NCBI GenBank assembly: GCA_046760905.1
Contig: JBHIFB010000001.1
Location: forward strand, 1 to 64,000
Length of the DNA: 64,000 bases
Direction of reading: 5' to 3'
Source of the DNA: JBHIFB01 sp046760905
Lineage (GTDB): Bacteria > Gemmatimonadota > CAZMKB01
A program made the position numbers and the translations under genes. Shown here one piece after another: positions 27,178 through 36,634 of the stretch. Within the stretch, counting starts at the first letter, position 1. Every line of letters starts with the position of its first letter. A model generated the notes under the pieces. The model worked only from the letters and a program-made list of their open reading frames with translations. It was not told the DNA's origin and ran no database searches.

Positions 27178-28479
27178 TCAGGTCTCCTGTTCGGAACGAT
27201 ATTTTGCCCTTGAAGTCCTCGACAGGACAGTATCAACATCGTCACTCTCGACAAGCGTTATCCTCATCGTTTCGATTGATGTCCGATGCGCCCTAAGTAT
27301 TTCGATACGCAGATTACCCATTCTGAAGACTTCGCCTGTCGCAGGTATACGACCTAGCCTGGACAGAAGTAAGCCTCCCATCGTCTCCGCCTCATCCGAG
27401 GACAGGTTCAATCCGAATTTCTCATTTATTTCATCGATCTGAGACGATCCTTCCACTACCATCTCCCTGCTCGAGCTCACTTGAATTGTCGTCGGCTCAT
27501 TGTCGTATTCATCTTGTATGTCTCCGACAAGCTCCTCGACCAGATCTTCAAGCGTAACGATGCCCGCTGTCCCACCGTATTCATCAACCACGACAGCCAG
27601 ATGCTTCCTCTCCGCCCGCATTTCGTAAAGGAGTTCATCGCATTTCTTCGTCTCGGGTACGAAGTGGACTGGCCTCTTGGAGAGACCCTCCTCCTCGTCA
27701 TATTTCAGAAGATCGAAGATATGATACATCCCGACGATTTTATCCAGGCTCTCATCACAAATTGGGAGGCGCGAGAACCCCGATTCCCGTGCCAGCCGCA
27801 CGACTTCCAGGATGTCAGCATTTTTCTCGACCGCAACAATCTCCGTGCGTGGTGTCATCACTTCCCTCACCGTCTTCTCACCGAATGTGAATACGCCTTT
27901 GATGATTTCCCTCTCACTCTCCTCGACAAGCCCGACCTTCTCACTCTCTCTGAGGAGGAGCTCGATGTTACGTCTCGAGAAAAACCTCCTGCTTCTATCC
28001 TCGACTCCTCCGGTGAGCCTCAGGAGAATCCTGCTCATGCCGTTGGTGAACCACAGTAATGGGGCGAGAGCCAGGCTACTCACTCTGAGCGGGCTATCGA
28101 GATAGGGCAGAATCTTCGATGAGCTTTGCTTGAACACGGCTTTCGGAATCACCTCTCCGAAAAGGAGAAGAGGAGGTATGAGAAGAGCAGGAACGATAAG
28201 TGCCGAGACTATTGGATTCTCTTCGGCCGATTGTATTGACTCGAGCAACAGCTTGGATGTGAGAACCGAGGCTGCTATATTAACCAGATTGTTTCCCACT
28301 AGAATGGTATTGATCATCCGGTAGGGCTTCTCGAGATAATCCTCGGCAAGAGATGCTCCTCTGAACCTCTTCTCTACCCAATGCTTGAGCCGGACCCTGC
28401 TCACCGAGATCAGGGCAATCTCGGAACCGGAGAAAAATGCTGACCCTATGACACATAATGCGATTAGAGCAATCGTCAT
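27178..28479 (-). CDS. CNNM/HlyC-CorC family transporter, copy A
   Basis: The 433-residue protein has a DUF21 membrane domain (about 1-190, starting FFSGSEIALISVSR), a CBS pair (VMTPRTEIVAVEK, then VVDEYGGTAGIVTLEDLVEELVG) and a C-terminal CorC_HlyC domain. CNNM proteins mediate Mg2+ or Co2+ efflux or homeostasis. I chose the ATG at 28479, with GAGTGA upstream; a TTG two codons earlier directly abuts the previous stop. It is a tandem paralogue of the next gene. Confidence 0.9.
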   Translation of the reverse strand: MTIALIALCVIGSAFFSGSEIALISVSRVRLKHWVEKRFRGASLAEDYLEKPYRMINTILVGNNLVNIAASVLTSKLLLESIQSAEENPIVSALIVPALLIPPLLLFGEVIPKAVFKQSSSKILPYLDSPLRVSSLALAPLLWFTNGMSRILLRLTGGVEDRSRRFFSRRNIELLLRESEKVGLVEESEREIIKGVFTFGEKTVREVMTPRTEIVAVEKNADILEVVRLARESGFSRLPICDESLDKIVGMYHIFDLLKYDEEEGLSKRPVHFVPETKKCDELLYEMRAERKHLAVVVDEYGGTAGIVTLEDLVEELVGDIQDEYDNEPTTIQVSSSREMVVEGSSQIDEINEKFGLNLSSDEAETMGGLLLSRLGRIPATGEVFRMGNLRIEILRAHRTSIETMRITLVESDDVDTVLSRTSRAKYRSEQET

Positions 28480-28485
28480 GTTCAA

Positions 28486-29787
28486 TCACTCGCCGCCATT
28501 CTTGTCTGCGTCGTTCTCGGTTATCTCACTCACGACTTTTCTCACAATCACTTTCGAAACCCTTTTACCTGCAACACGATATATACGGAAAACGAGAGAG
28601 TCCCGGGCGATCTCATCTCCCTGCTTGGGTATCTTGCCCATCAGCGAAAAGATGTAGCCTCCCAGTGTCTCGAAGCCTTCGCCCTCGATTTCAACTCCAA
28701 GGATTTCCTGGAAATCATCGATGTCCATGAGGCCATCGACCAGATAAACGCCGTCTCTGATCTGAATGATTTGCGGTTCCTCCACATCGTACTCATCCTG
28801 GATCTCTCCGACGATCTCCTCGATCACGTCCTCGAGCGTCACAAGACCGGCGGTCCCACCATATTCATCCACGACGATAGCCATGTGCACCTTCATGAGC
28901 TGGAATTCACGGAGAAGATCATTCACTTTCTTGAATTCAGGTACGAAATGAGCCGGCTTCTTGATTTCCTCGATACTCTTTATCTCACTGAATCCAAACG
29001 CATGAGCAAGAAGATCCTTGGAGTAAAGGATCCCGGTGATGTTATCAAGATTCTCTCTATAGAGGGGTATGCGCGAATGTTCGATCTCCTTCACCATCCG
29101 ACAGGTTTCCTCGACCAGGGTATCCTCCTCGATGCAAAGCATATTCGTTCTTGGGACCATGATCTCTTTCACCATCGTGTCGCCGAAAGTAAAGATTTTC
29201 TGTATCATCGCCTTATCGACACTGTCATCTTCGATGGTCGTCGATACCGTCGTGAGCAACTCCTCCTCGGTAAACCTGGGCATCCTGGCAGAAGGCCTGA
29301 AAATCTTCTTCGCTGCTCCTGTCATGAACGAGAGGATTCTGATAAATGGTTTTATCATAAGCACCCAGGCGCTTAGAAACGGAGCAACACGAGAACTGAA
29401 TCTCTCAGGATTGTCGACAGCATAGACCTTAGGGGAGATCTCCCCGAAGAGCAATATCATTGCCGTAATGAGAAGAATATCTATCAAGTAAATCGAGCTC
29501 TCCGAGAGTAAGAGCCTCTCCATGAACAGGTTGTGTGTCAGAAACGTTGCTGATGAAGCGGCTGCGATAGAGACGAGCAGGTTCCCGAGGAGAATTCCAT
29601 TGAGAAGGTCATCGCTTCTTTCCAGGAGCTTCTCAACGGTCCTCACATGTTTTCGCCCGTCCTCCTCCATCTTCGATATCTGCCATTTCGAGAGGGAGAA
29701 AAAGGCCGTCTCCGACCCAGAGAAAACCGCCGAAAGGATAAGACAGCAGATGAAGATCACTGCGAGTATCAGGGATGAGAGAAGCAT
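28486..29787 (-). CDS. CNNM/HlyC-CorC family transporter, copy B
   Basis: The 433-residue protein has the same layout as copy A: DUF21 domain (FSGSETAFFSLSKWQ near the start), CBS pair (IMVPRTNMLCIEED and VVDEYGGTAGLVTLEDVIEEIVG), and CorC_HlyC domain. The copies are clearly related but well diverged, so the duplication is old. Its ATG follows the ybeY stop with no gap (TAG-ATG), in a ybeY-CNNM order common in bacteria, where a CorC protein often follows ybeY. Confidence 0.92.
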   Translation of the reverse strand: MLLSSLILAVIFICCLILSAVFSGSETAFFSLSKWQISKMEEDGRKHVRTVEKLLERSDDLLNGILLGNLLVSIAAASSATFLTHNLFMERLLLSESSIYLIDILLITAMILLFGEISPKVYAVDNPERFSSRVAPFLSAWVLMIKPFIRILSFMTGAAKKIFRPSARMPRFTEEELLTTVSTTIEDDSVDKAMIQKIFTFGDTMVKEIMVPRTNMLCIEEDTLVEETCRMVKEIEHSRIPLYRENLDNITGILYSKDLLAHAFGFSEIKSIEEIKKPAHFVPEFKKVNDLLREFQLMKVHMAIVVDEYGGTAGLVTLEDVIEEIVGEIQDEYDVEEPQIIQIRDGVYLVDGLMDIDDFQEILGVEIEGEGFETLGGYIFSLMGKIPKQGDEIARDSLVFRIYRVAGKRVSKVIVRKVVSEITENDADKNGGE

Positions 29788-30222
29788 CTAACGCCCGCCT
29801 TCCAGAAATCCTTTGACGAGGTTTTCTTGCATCTTGAACATTTCCTCCCGCCCGGACTTTTCGTCATCCCCGTATCCACAGAGGTGCAAGACGCCATGAA
29901 TTAGCAGCCTGAGAGTCTCCTCTTTCATTCTCACGTTGTTGGCTCTTGCCTGGTCTTTGACCCTGTCCATGCTGATATAGATATCGCCGAGAAGCATGTC
30001 ATCCTCGGGTTCAGAAAGTTCGAATGCCAGAACGTCAGTCTCACGATCGTTCCCGCGGTACTTCCTGTTCAGATCCCGAATAATATCATCATCGACGAAA
30101 GTGACACTCACTTCGGCAGCATCTATCCCGAAACGCTCAAGTAGAGTGTAAGCATATCGCCTAAGTTCTTTCATCGACAGGGGAAGCCGATGCCGCATCA
30201 TCTTGTTCACGTGCACCGTCAT
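29788..30222 (-). CDS. ybeY: Endoribonuclease YbeY
   Basis: YbeY is a metal-dependent endoribonuclease in 16S rRNA 3' maturation and ribosome quality control. The 144-residue protein has the RKYRGNDRETDVLAF segment and the metal motif HGVLHLCGYGDD. The third usual His of H-x3-H-x5-H is Asp here, as in Bacteroidota-type YbeY proteins. The chosen ATG is at 30222; an in-frame ATG further upstream lies inside pgpH. It overlaps the end of pgpH by 62 bases. Confidence 0.9.
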   Translation of the reverse strand: MTVHVNKMMRHRLPLSMKELRRYAYTLLERFGIDAAEVSVTFVDDDIIRDLNRKYRGNDRETDVLAFELSEPEDDMLLGDIYISMDRVKDQARANNVRMKEETLRLLIHGVLHLCGYGDDEKSGREEMFKMQENLVKGFLEGGR

Positions 30223-32560
30223 TGATCCGCCCGCTTGTCTTTTTGACCTCCTCATCGTTTGCCCCAACCTGTTGAGGATATTCAATTCTGTGGTGCAGAG
30301 TAGAAATTATGACCTTCAAGAATTCCTCCTGGATCAACCTCAGATCGTTGAAAGTTATATCCGCTTCATCGAGTTGACCCGCCTCGACCTTGGATTTGAT
30401 CGCGGCCTCAATCATGTATTTGATCTTCTGTGGCGACGGGTCTTTGATGGTTCTGCTTATTGACTCGATGGAGTCTGAGATCATCAGTATCACCGCCTCT
30501 TTCGATTGGGGTTTTGGCCCGGGATAACGATACTGGTAGGGATCGACACTGCTGTTAATCGTCTGTTCCTTCGCTTTGTCATAGAAGAAAGAGATCATCG
30601 AGGTGCCATGGTGCTGTGGAATAAAATCGATAATACATTGCGGCAGGTTGTAGTTTTGAGCCATCTCTATTCCCTTCTTCACGTGAGATTCTATGATCAG
30701 GGCACTAATGCTGGGAGAAGTATAGTCGTGCGGATTATAATCGGATCTCTGGTTTTCCACGAAGTAATAGGGCTTTGCTATTTTCCCGATATCGTGATAA
30801 TAACTCCCCACCCTGACTAGAAGTGAATTCGCACCTATTCTCTCTGCGGCAGATTCGGCGAGATTACTCACAGCGAGTGAATGAGCCCAGGTCCCGGGTG
30901 CCTTCAATGCCAGTTCTTTCATGAGCGGATGGTTGAAATCGGACAGTTCGAGCAGGCTGATATCCGTCGTGACGTTGAAGGAATATTCCAGGAGCGGAAG
31001 GAGTCCCATGGCAAAGAATGTCGAGAATATACTATTGATGACTCCCCAGCCACATGACTGAAGCGTTTCCGTCCACGGTACGAGCCTGATCAGACCCACC
31101 GCGGTTATTGATATCACATAACCGGTCGCAAGGTACAAGATGGACCTGTAGAATTGTCCCCTGCTGCGTATCAACCTCGTCGACAGTGTTGCCGAAACAC
31201 CGCCGATGAAGGACACGAACAGCACATTGTAACCGAAGTTTTCCTGACCTCCCAGGAGAATGGATAGAACCAGAGTTGCGACGAGTGCGAGCCTTCCATC
31301 GAAGAGCACGGCTATCAATATAGAGCCGATCGCAATAGGGACGAGATATACCGGCACCTGAGGAAACCGTGCTATGATCGAGGAGAGGCCCATAACGATA
31401 AGAAAGGTGAATCCGAACAGTGCGATGTTTGAAAATGAGGCGTATACTGATCTACGGTAATAGTTCAGATAGAGAGCGAATATACCGAGGATAAAGAAAT
31501 TGATGAGAATGCCTCCGAGGATCGGAAGGTATATCTGTGCTTGTGTGACTCCTTTTTGCCTCCTCGCCATTTCCTCATTCAGAGCGACGTATCGATCAAG
31601 AGCAGGTTGGGTGATCCTGTATCCCTCGGCGATTATCTTCTCACCCTCGAGTACCTGAGCTTTTATTGGTGAGACTTGATTGCGAGCGTGTTCCCTCCTT
31701 CTGGCTGTTTCAACCTCATTATATATGACATTCGGCTTGAAAAACCGATTCACGATCGAGAGGAAGAGGGATCTTAAGACGTCCTCTTCGAACTCGATAT
31801 CGTATCTGAGAGCGTTATCGTACACCTGCTCTATGGTAAAGAAATCATCTATATCGTTCAGGACTTCGGTCTCATTCCTCACGGATGCCACCGGCACATC
31901 CCCAAGCTTATTGGCAATCTCACTCGTTATCACGCCTCTCTTTAGATGAATCTCGAAGAATCTTACCGTTTCCTTCTTCATCCTTTTCAGGTTTTCCGGT
32001 TCCATGAGCAGCGCAAAGCTATCGTCATCCACAAGCGATCCCCCACCTGAGAACAGCAACACAGCGCTTTGCTTCAGGCTATCCAGCCTTGAGCTTATCT
32101 GTTCTTTCTTCGCTTTACTCCCGGAACCGTTGAGGGCTCGCACCAGTTCCCTGTACTTACGGGAGAGGCTTTCTGCGTTTTCAAAGAAGCTGTTCACATC
32201 CGCCATGACCGAATCGTAAGAGTTTGGGACGTATTCGAGCACCGGATGCACCCCTTCCGCCCTCTCTTCCCTCTCCCGTGCTAGCTCCTTCGGATTTTTG
32301 TACACAGAATAGGAAAAGGGTGCGGTCACATCTTCGGGAGCCACCATGCCTACCTCATAGTCAGACATCTCATAGTGAGTCGCGAATGGAAAAAGAAGGC
32401 GGAACACTATCGCCAGGAGCGTGATGAACAGCACTCGCGACGTGTGGTAGGTGAGAGGATGCTTCGGCTCGGTTTGGTTCTTCGGGTCATACGATACGTA
32501 TAGTGGTATCCCTTTAGTCCATTTAATCGCGACGTTTAATTTTCTGATTAACTTCCTCAT
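30161..32560 (-). CDS. 7TM-HD phosphohydrolase (PgpH-type c-di-AMP phosphodiesterase)
   Basis: The 799-residue protein has one N-terminal helix, an extracytoplasmic 7TMR-HDED domain (about 50-320), a block of seven helices (about 330-540), and a cytoplasmic HD domain with the HD pair in VGSYYHDIGKIAKPYYF and a later QHHGT. This is the PgpH/YqfF architecture, known to hydrolyse c-di-AMP. The matching synthase gene (cdaA) is at 39680-40447. The ATG at 32560 lies four bases after phoH. The phoH-pgpH-ybeY order is typical of many bacteria. Confidence 0.92.
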   Translation of the reverse strand: MRKLIRKLNVAIKWTKGIPLYVSYDPKNQTEPKHPLTYHTSRVLFITLLAIVFRLLFPFATHYEMSDYEVGMVAPEDVTAPFSYSVYKNPKELAREREERAEGVHPVLEYVPNSYDSVMADVNSFFENAESLSRKYRELVRALNGSGSKAKKEQISSRLDSLKQSAVLLFSGGGSLVDDDSFALLMEPENLKRMKKETVRFFEIHLKRGVITSEIANKLGDVPVASVRNETEVLNDIDDFFTIEQVYDNALRYDIEFEEDVLRSLFLSIVNRFFKPNVIYNEVETARRREHARNQVSPIKAQVLEGEKIIAEGYRITQPALDRYVALNEEMARRQKGVTQAQIYLPILGGILINFFILGIFALYLNYYRRSVYASFSNIALFGFTFLIVMGLSSIIARFPQVPVYLVPIAIGSILIAVLFDGRLALVATLVLSILLGGQENFGYNVLFVSFIGGVSATLSTRLIRSRGQFYRSILYLATGYVISITAVGLIRLVPWTETLQSCGWGVINSIFSTFFAMGLLPLLEYSFNVTTDISLLELSDFNHPLMKELALKAPGTWAHSLAVSNLAESAAERIGANSLLVRVGSYYHDIGKIAKPYYFVENQRSDYNPHDYTSPSISALIIESHVKKGIEMAQNYNLPQCIIDFIPQHHGTSMISFFYDKAKEQTINSSVDPYQYRYPGPKPQSKEAVILMISDSIESISRTIKDPSPQKIKYMIEAAIKSKVEAGQLDEADITFNDLRLIQEEFLKVIISTLHHRIEYPQQVGANDEEVKKTSGRINDGAREQDDAASASPVDERT

Positions 32561-32564
32561 AGTA

Positions 32565-33557
32565 TCAGGAATCCTTCCCCTGGCTGGACTCGTACGCACG
32601 GATTATTTCCTGTACAAGCCTGTGTCTCACGACATCTTTTTCCGTGAGGTAGATGAATTCGATACCCTCGACTCTTTTCAGGATCCTCTCTATATCCAGC
32701 AGACCTGACTCAGAAGGCCTTACAAGGTCGATTTGCGTTTTATCACCTGTAATTACAGCTCTCGAGTTCAGTCCGAGTCTTGTCAGAAACATCTTCATCT
32801 GCATCTTTGTAGTGTTCTGAGCCTCATCGAGTATCACGAAAGCATCGTTCAGAGTCCTCCCCCTCATATATGCCAGTGGAGCCACTTCGATAACCCGTGA
32901 GTTCAAAGCTCGCCTGATCTTATCAGGAGGAAGCATATCATACAGCGCATCATAAAGCGGTCTCAGATAGGGGTCGACCTTCTCCTGGATATCTCCAGGA
33001 AGAAAACCGAGGCTCTCACCGGCTTCCACTGCGGGCCGGGCGAGTACCAGTCTCTTCACCCTCTTCTTATTCATGAAATCCAGAGCCATCGAGACGGCAA
33101 GATAAGTCTTACCGGTTCCAGCAGGTCCTATCCCGACAACTATCTCACAATCGTCCATCGCTCTCAGATAACGCCGCTGCCCTTCACTCTTCGCGCGTAT
33201 TATCCTCTGTCGCCCTGAGAGGTATATCAGCCTCTCCTCCTCTTGTATGGCTTCTTCAACAGAGTCCGAGCCCTCGTACAGTTTCACGATGTCGTCTTCG
33301 GAGAACTGCTGGCCGGTCTCCACAAGCTCGATCAGCTTCAGGAGTACTTTCCTCGACTGCCGCGCAGCTTCGTTATCATCCCTAAACACAATCTGTCCAT
33401 TCCTTATGACAATGCGGGTGCCAGAAATCCTTTCCAGAGTCCTCAGGTTACTATCTGCCGGACCGAAAAGCACGAGCTGGTCCACACCTTCGAGAGAAAT
33501 CGGTTTCACCTTTTCCTGTATACCTTTCGAACCCTTACTCCTCTTTTTCACACTCAT
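32565..33557 (-). CDS. phoH: PhoH family ATPase
   Basis: The 330-residue protein has a short KH-like N-terminal region (about 20-90) and the PhoH P-loop ATPase domain: GIGPAGTGKTYLAV (Walker A), FVILDEAQNTT (Walker B) and TRLGLNSRAVITGDKTQIDL. The role is linked to RNA metabolism and phosphate or stress response, and is not firmly established. I chose the ATG at 33557 behind AAAGGA; the frame stays open 41 codons further up, into the aspS 3' fragment, with which it overlaps by 23 bases. Confidence 0.92.
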   Translation of the reverse strand: MSVKKRSKGSKGIQEKVKPISLEGVDQLVLFGPADSNLRTLERISGTRIVIRNGQIVFRDDNEAARQSRKVLLKLIELVETGQQFSEDDIVKLYEGSDSVEEAIQEEERLIYLSGRQRIIRAKSEGQRRYLRAMDDCEIVVGIGPAGTGKTYLAVSMALDFMNKKRVKRLVLARPAVEAGESLGFLPGDIQEKVDPYLRPLYDALYDMLPPDKIRRALNSRVIEVAPLAYMRGRTLNDAFVILDEAQNTTKMQMKMFLTRLGLNSRAVITGDKTQIDLVRPSESGLLDIERILKRVEGIEFIYLTEKDVVRHRLVQEIIRAYESSQGKDS

Positions 33558-33777
33558 GTTGTTCCTTTGCTTTCTTTCTAACCCGCTGCACAAGGTGAAG
33601 CTCCTCAAGCGAGTCCTCACTAACTTCAGATGGTGTACCTTCACAAAGAGCATAGGCACTTGTTGTCTTTGGAAATGCAATCACATCACGTATGGAATGA
33701 CCACCAGCTATCAACATCACCAGTCTGTCAAGACCGAACGCAATACCACCATGAGGCGGTGTTCCATACTCGAGCGG
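33535..33777 (-). pseudogene. aspS: aspS 3' fragment after frame break (class II motif 3)
   Basis: This stretch, in the second minus-strand frame relative to the gene upstream, encodes PLEYGTPPHGGIAFGLDRLV and then MLIAGGHSIRDVIAFPKTTS, the unmistakable C-terminus of bacterial AspRS with class II motif 3 (GLDR). It has no ribosome site of its own. It continues to a normal AspRS end about 80 residues on. It is evidently the displaced 3' part of the aspS gene. Confidence 0.85.
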
Positions 33778-35354
33778 AAGAAGCCGAATCTGGCCTCGGC
33801 TTGATCCCTATCTATTCCACATATCCTGAGAACTTTCTCCTGCAGTTTCCTGTCTGATATCCTGATGCTGCCTCCTCCTATCTCGGTTCCGTTGAGAACA
33901 AGGTCATATGCTCTGGATGTTACCGAGAGTGGATTTTCCTCCAGATTCGGGATTTCCTCATTCTTCGGACTGGTGAAGGGATGATGCTGAGGTGAAATAT
34001 GCGAGCCGTCCTCATCCAGTTCGAACATCGGATAGTCCACAACCCAGATGAATTCGTATGCATCGTCATCGGCAAGATTGAATTTCCGAGCAAGATGAAG
34101 CCTCAGCTCCGAAAGGCAGTTGCCAGTGGTAGAGTCTTCCCCTGCCATCATGAAAAGTATGTGATCCCGCTTAAAATCCAGTTCGTCCCATATCCTCTCG
34201 AACACTGACTCCCCTGTATATTTCAGCGGTATCCCCTCCAGCCCTCTTTCAGTACACCTCACCCAGAGGAGACCGCCTCCTCCGTATAGTGACACCAGAT
34301 TCGACAATTCATCCAGTTCTCTTCTGCTGAGAGAGGCGGCTCCGGGAACGGCAAAACCTCTTACCCTTCCACCGCTCTCAATGGACTTTCTGAAAACGCC
34401 GAATTCCGAATGGATGAAGTAGGATGAAAGATCCATGATGAGAAGGCCGAACCTCGTATCGGGTCTGTCCGTGCCATATTGTTCCATGGCCTCCTTGTAG
34501 CTTATCCGTCTGAACGGAGTCTTTAGCTCGACACCCGGGCATTCTCTGAATATCCCTTCCATCAGGATCTCCGATACCGTCATAATATTTTCTTCGTCGA
34601 TGAAGGACATCTCGATATCGATCTGTGTGAACTCAGGCTGCCTGTCGGCGCGAAGATCCTCGTCCCTGAAACAGCGAGCAATCTGGTAATATCTATCCAT
34701 TCCGGAGACCATCAGAAGCTGCTTGTAAAGCTGAGGTGATTGGGGCAGAGCATAGAATTTGCTTGGATGTACCCTTGATGGGACTAAGTAGTCCCTAGCA
34801 CCCTCTGGCGTGCTCCTGGTGAGGATTGGGGTCTCTATTTCCAAAAAGCCTAACTCGTTGAGAACATGCCTCGTCTTCTGCATGACCCTGTGCCGTACCT
34901 CCAGGTTACCTTGAAGCTCATCCCTCCTCAGGTCAAGGTACCTGTATTGATACCTTAGATCATCCTGAACATCTCCCGGCGCCGAGATGACGAATGGCGT
35001 CGTCTCCGCTCTCGAAAGGATCTCGATCGTCTCGCCCCGCACCTCAATTTCACCCGTGGGCATATCGGGATTCTTCATTCCCGCAGGTCTCAGGCGCACC
35101 GGGCCTCTCACTGAGATCACATCTTCCATCCTCAGCGATTTGGCCAGTTCGAGCGTATCCGCTGCAATCGTTTCCGGGTCGAATACGATCTGGGTTTTTC
35201 CGAACCTATCTCTGAGATCCACGAAGATTAAACCTCCATGATCCCTCCTCCTGTGTACCCATCCCGAAAGAAGCACCACTTTCCCTTCGTCTGTTCTCCT
35301 CAGATCACTGCAGGTGTTTGTTCTGTAACGGGTCGAAAGTTCTTTCCACTTCAT
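33717..35354 (-). CDS. aspS: Aspartyl-tRNA synthetase, frameshifted before motif 3
   Basis: AspRS charges tRNA-Asp. The readable frame gives 545 residues: an OB-fold anticodon-binding domain (about 1-105), motif 1, motif 2 (CFRDEDLRADRQPEFTQIDI, about 228-247) and the GAD insertion. After residue 526 (ARFGFF) the frame yields a nonsense tail of 19 residues. The correct continuation lies in another frame (33535-33777). Compared with the usual FGFLLxALxYG spacing, about seven bases are missing near 33774-33783. As written the protein lacks the ATP-binding Arg of motif 3 and should be inactive. It overlaps hisS by four bases. Confidence 0.9.
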   Translation of the reverse strand: MKWKELSTRYRTNTCSDLRRTDEGKVVLLSGWVHRRRDHGGLIFVDLRDRFGKTQIVFDPETIAADTLELAKSLRMEDVISVRGPVRLRPAGMKNPDMPTGEIEVRGETIEILSRAETTPFVISAPGDVQDDLRYQYRYLDLRRDELQGNLEVRHRVMQKTRHVLNELGFLEIETPILTRSTPEGARDYLVPSRVHPSKFYALPQSPQLYKQLLMVSGMDRYYQIARCFRDEDLRADRQPEFTQIDIEMSFIDEENIMTVSEILMEGIFRECPGVELKTPFRRISYKEAMEQYGTDRPDTRFGLLIMDLSSYFIHSEFGVFRKSIESGGRVRGFAVPGAASLSRRELDELSNLVSLYGGGGLLWVRCTERGLEGIPLKYTGESVFERIWDELDFKRDHILFMMAGEDSTTGNCLSELRLHLARKFNLADDDAYEFIWVVDYPMFELDEDGSHISPQHHPFTSPKNEEIPNLEENPLSVTSRAYDLVLNGTEIGGGSIRISDRKLQEKVLRICGIDRDQAEARFGFFRSSMEHRLMVVLRSVLTDW

Positions 35355-36634
35355 TCTACTTTCATTTCTCCGAGATGGTCGCAGAGATCTTCGAGAGATA
35401 CATCTACTTCTTCACCACTTTTCATGTCCTTCACCTTAACTGCCCCCATATTCATCTCATCGGTGCCGAATATTACCGCGAACCTCACACCCAGTTTGTC
35501 CGCTTTCCTGAACTGGGCTTTAACGCTCTTCCCTGTGAAGTCCATATCAACACTGAGTATATTCCGTACTTTAAGCATCTCTCTGAAGGCAGGAATCCGA
35601 ATGGATTCATCAGTGATGACAAAGAACACATCAACCACCCTTCCCTTTTGCTTATCCTCTTCTCTCTTCGACTCAGAATCTGCAATCATCTCAAGCGCCA
35701 GAATAATCCTTTCGACCCCCGCAGAGAAACCCACCGCTGGAGTCGAGGATCCGCCAAGCATCTCAACCAGATCATCATATCTCCCGCCGCCACCGAGGCT
35801 GTTCTGTGCCCCGAACGATTTAAAAACGAGCTCGAAAGCAGTCTTTGTATAGTAATCCAAGCCCCTTACAAGATAAGGCTCCAACGCATATGGAATACCC
35901 GATGAATCAAGGATCTGCCGCACCTCATCGAAATGATGACGGCATTCCTCACAGAGGTAGTCCATTGGGACCGGAATCGTTGACCGGCATCTCAAATCAT
36001 GATCCTTCTTGCAATCCAGCACTCTGAGCGGGTTCGACCGATACCTTGTCTTACAATCTGAACATAATGAATCATATCTATCTGCGAGAAACTCTTTTAA
36101 TACTTCTACATATCCTGGACGGCACTTCCTGCATCCAACACTGTTAATTAACACATCGACTTCTTCTATCCCAAGGAGCTTCGCCAGATCTCTCAATATG
36201 GCAATACACTCCACATCAAGATATGGGGACAGGCTGCCGATCGCTTCGATACCAACCTGATGGAACTGTCTGTATCGTCCAGCTGAAGGCCTATCGTATC
36301 TGAACATCGGACCTACATAATACAATTTCTGGACATCCATATTCGCATGGAGTCCGTGCTGGAGATATGAGCGTATCACCGAGGCCGTTCCTTCCGGTCT
36401 GAGAGCGAGTTCTCTCCCCGCCCTATCCTTGAACACATACATTTCCTTTTGAACGATGTCTGTCTCAGAGCCAACACTGCGAGCGAAGAGCTCATTCTCC
36501 TCGAACATCGGTGTAACGACCTCGCGGTAGCCTGATCTCTCAAACAGCCGGCGCGATGTGTCAACGACCCTTCTGAAGATGCCCACCTGTTGGGGCAGAA
36601 TGTCGTGAGTCCCTCTAGGTGACTTGAACTTCAT
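35351..36634 (-). CDS. hisS: Histidyl-tRNA synthetase
   Basis: HisRS charges tRNA-His. The 427-residue class II enzyme shows RPEGTASVIRSYLQH (motif 2 region), FRYDRPSAGRYRQFHQVG, the histidine-A motif LVRGLDYYTKTAFE, GGGGRYDDLVEMLGG, and motif 3 GFSAGVERI. The middle holds a Cys-rich insertion (CRKC, CSDC, CEEC pairs around 165-235) that may bind zinc, as seen in some bacterial HisRS. Its stop overlaps the aspS start as ATGA, and its start overlaps the VanZ-like gene by 20 bases. Confidence 0.96.
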   Translation of the reverse strand: MKFKSPRGTHDILPQQVGIFRRVVDTSRRLFERSGYREVVTPMFEENELFARSVGSETDIVQKEMYVFKDRAGRELALRPEGTASVIRSYLQHGLHANMDVQKLYYVGPMFRYDRPSAGRYRQFHQVGIEAIGSLSPYLDVECIAILRDLAKLLGIEEVDVLINSVGCRKCRPGYVEVLKEFLADRYDSLCSDCKTRYRSNPLRVLDCKKDHDLRCRSTIPVPMDYLCEECRHHFDEVRQILDSSGIPYALEPYLVRGLDYYTKTAFELVFKSFGAQNSLGGGGRYDDLVEMLGGSSTPAVGFSAGVERIILALEMIADSESKREEDKQKGRVVDVFFVITDESIRIPAFREMLKVRNILSVDMDFTGKSVKAQFRKADKLGVRFAVIFGTDEMNMGAVKVKDMKSGEEVDVSLEDLCDHLGEMKVE

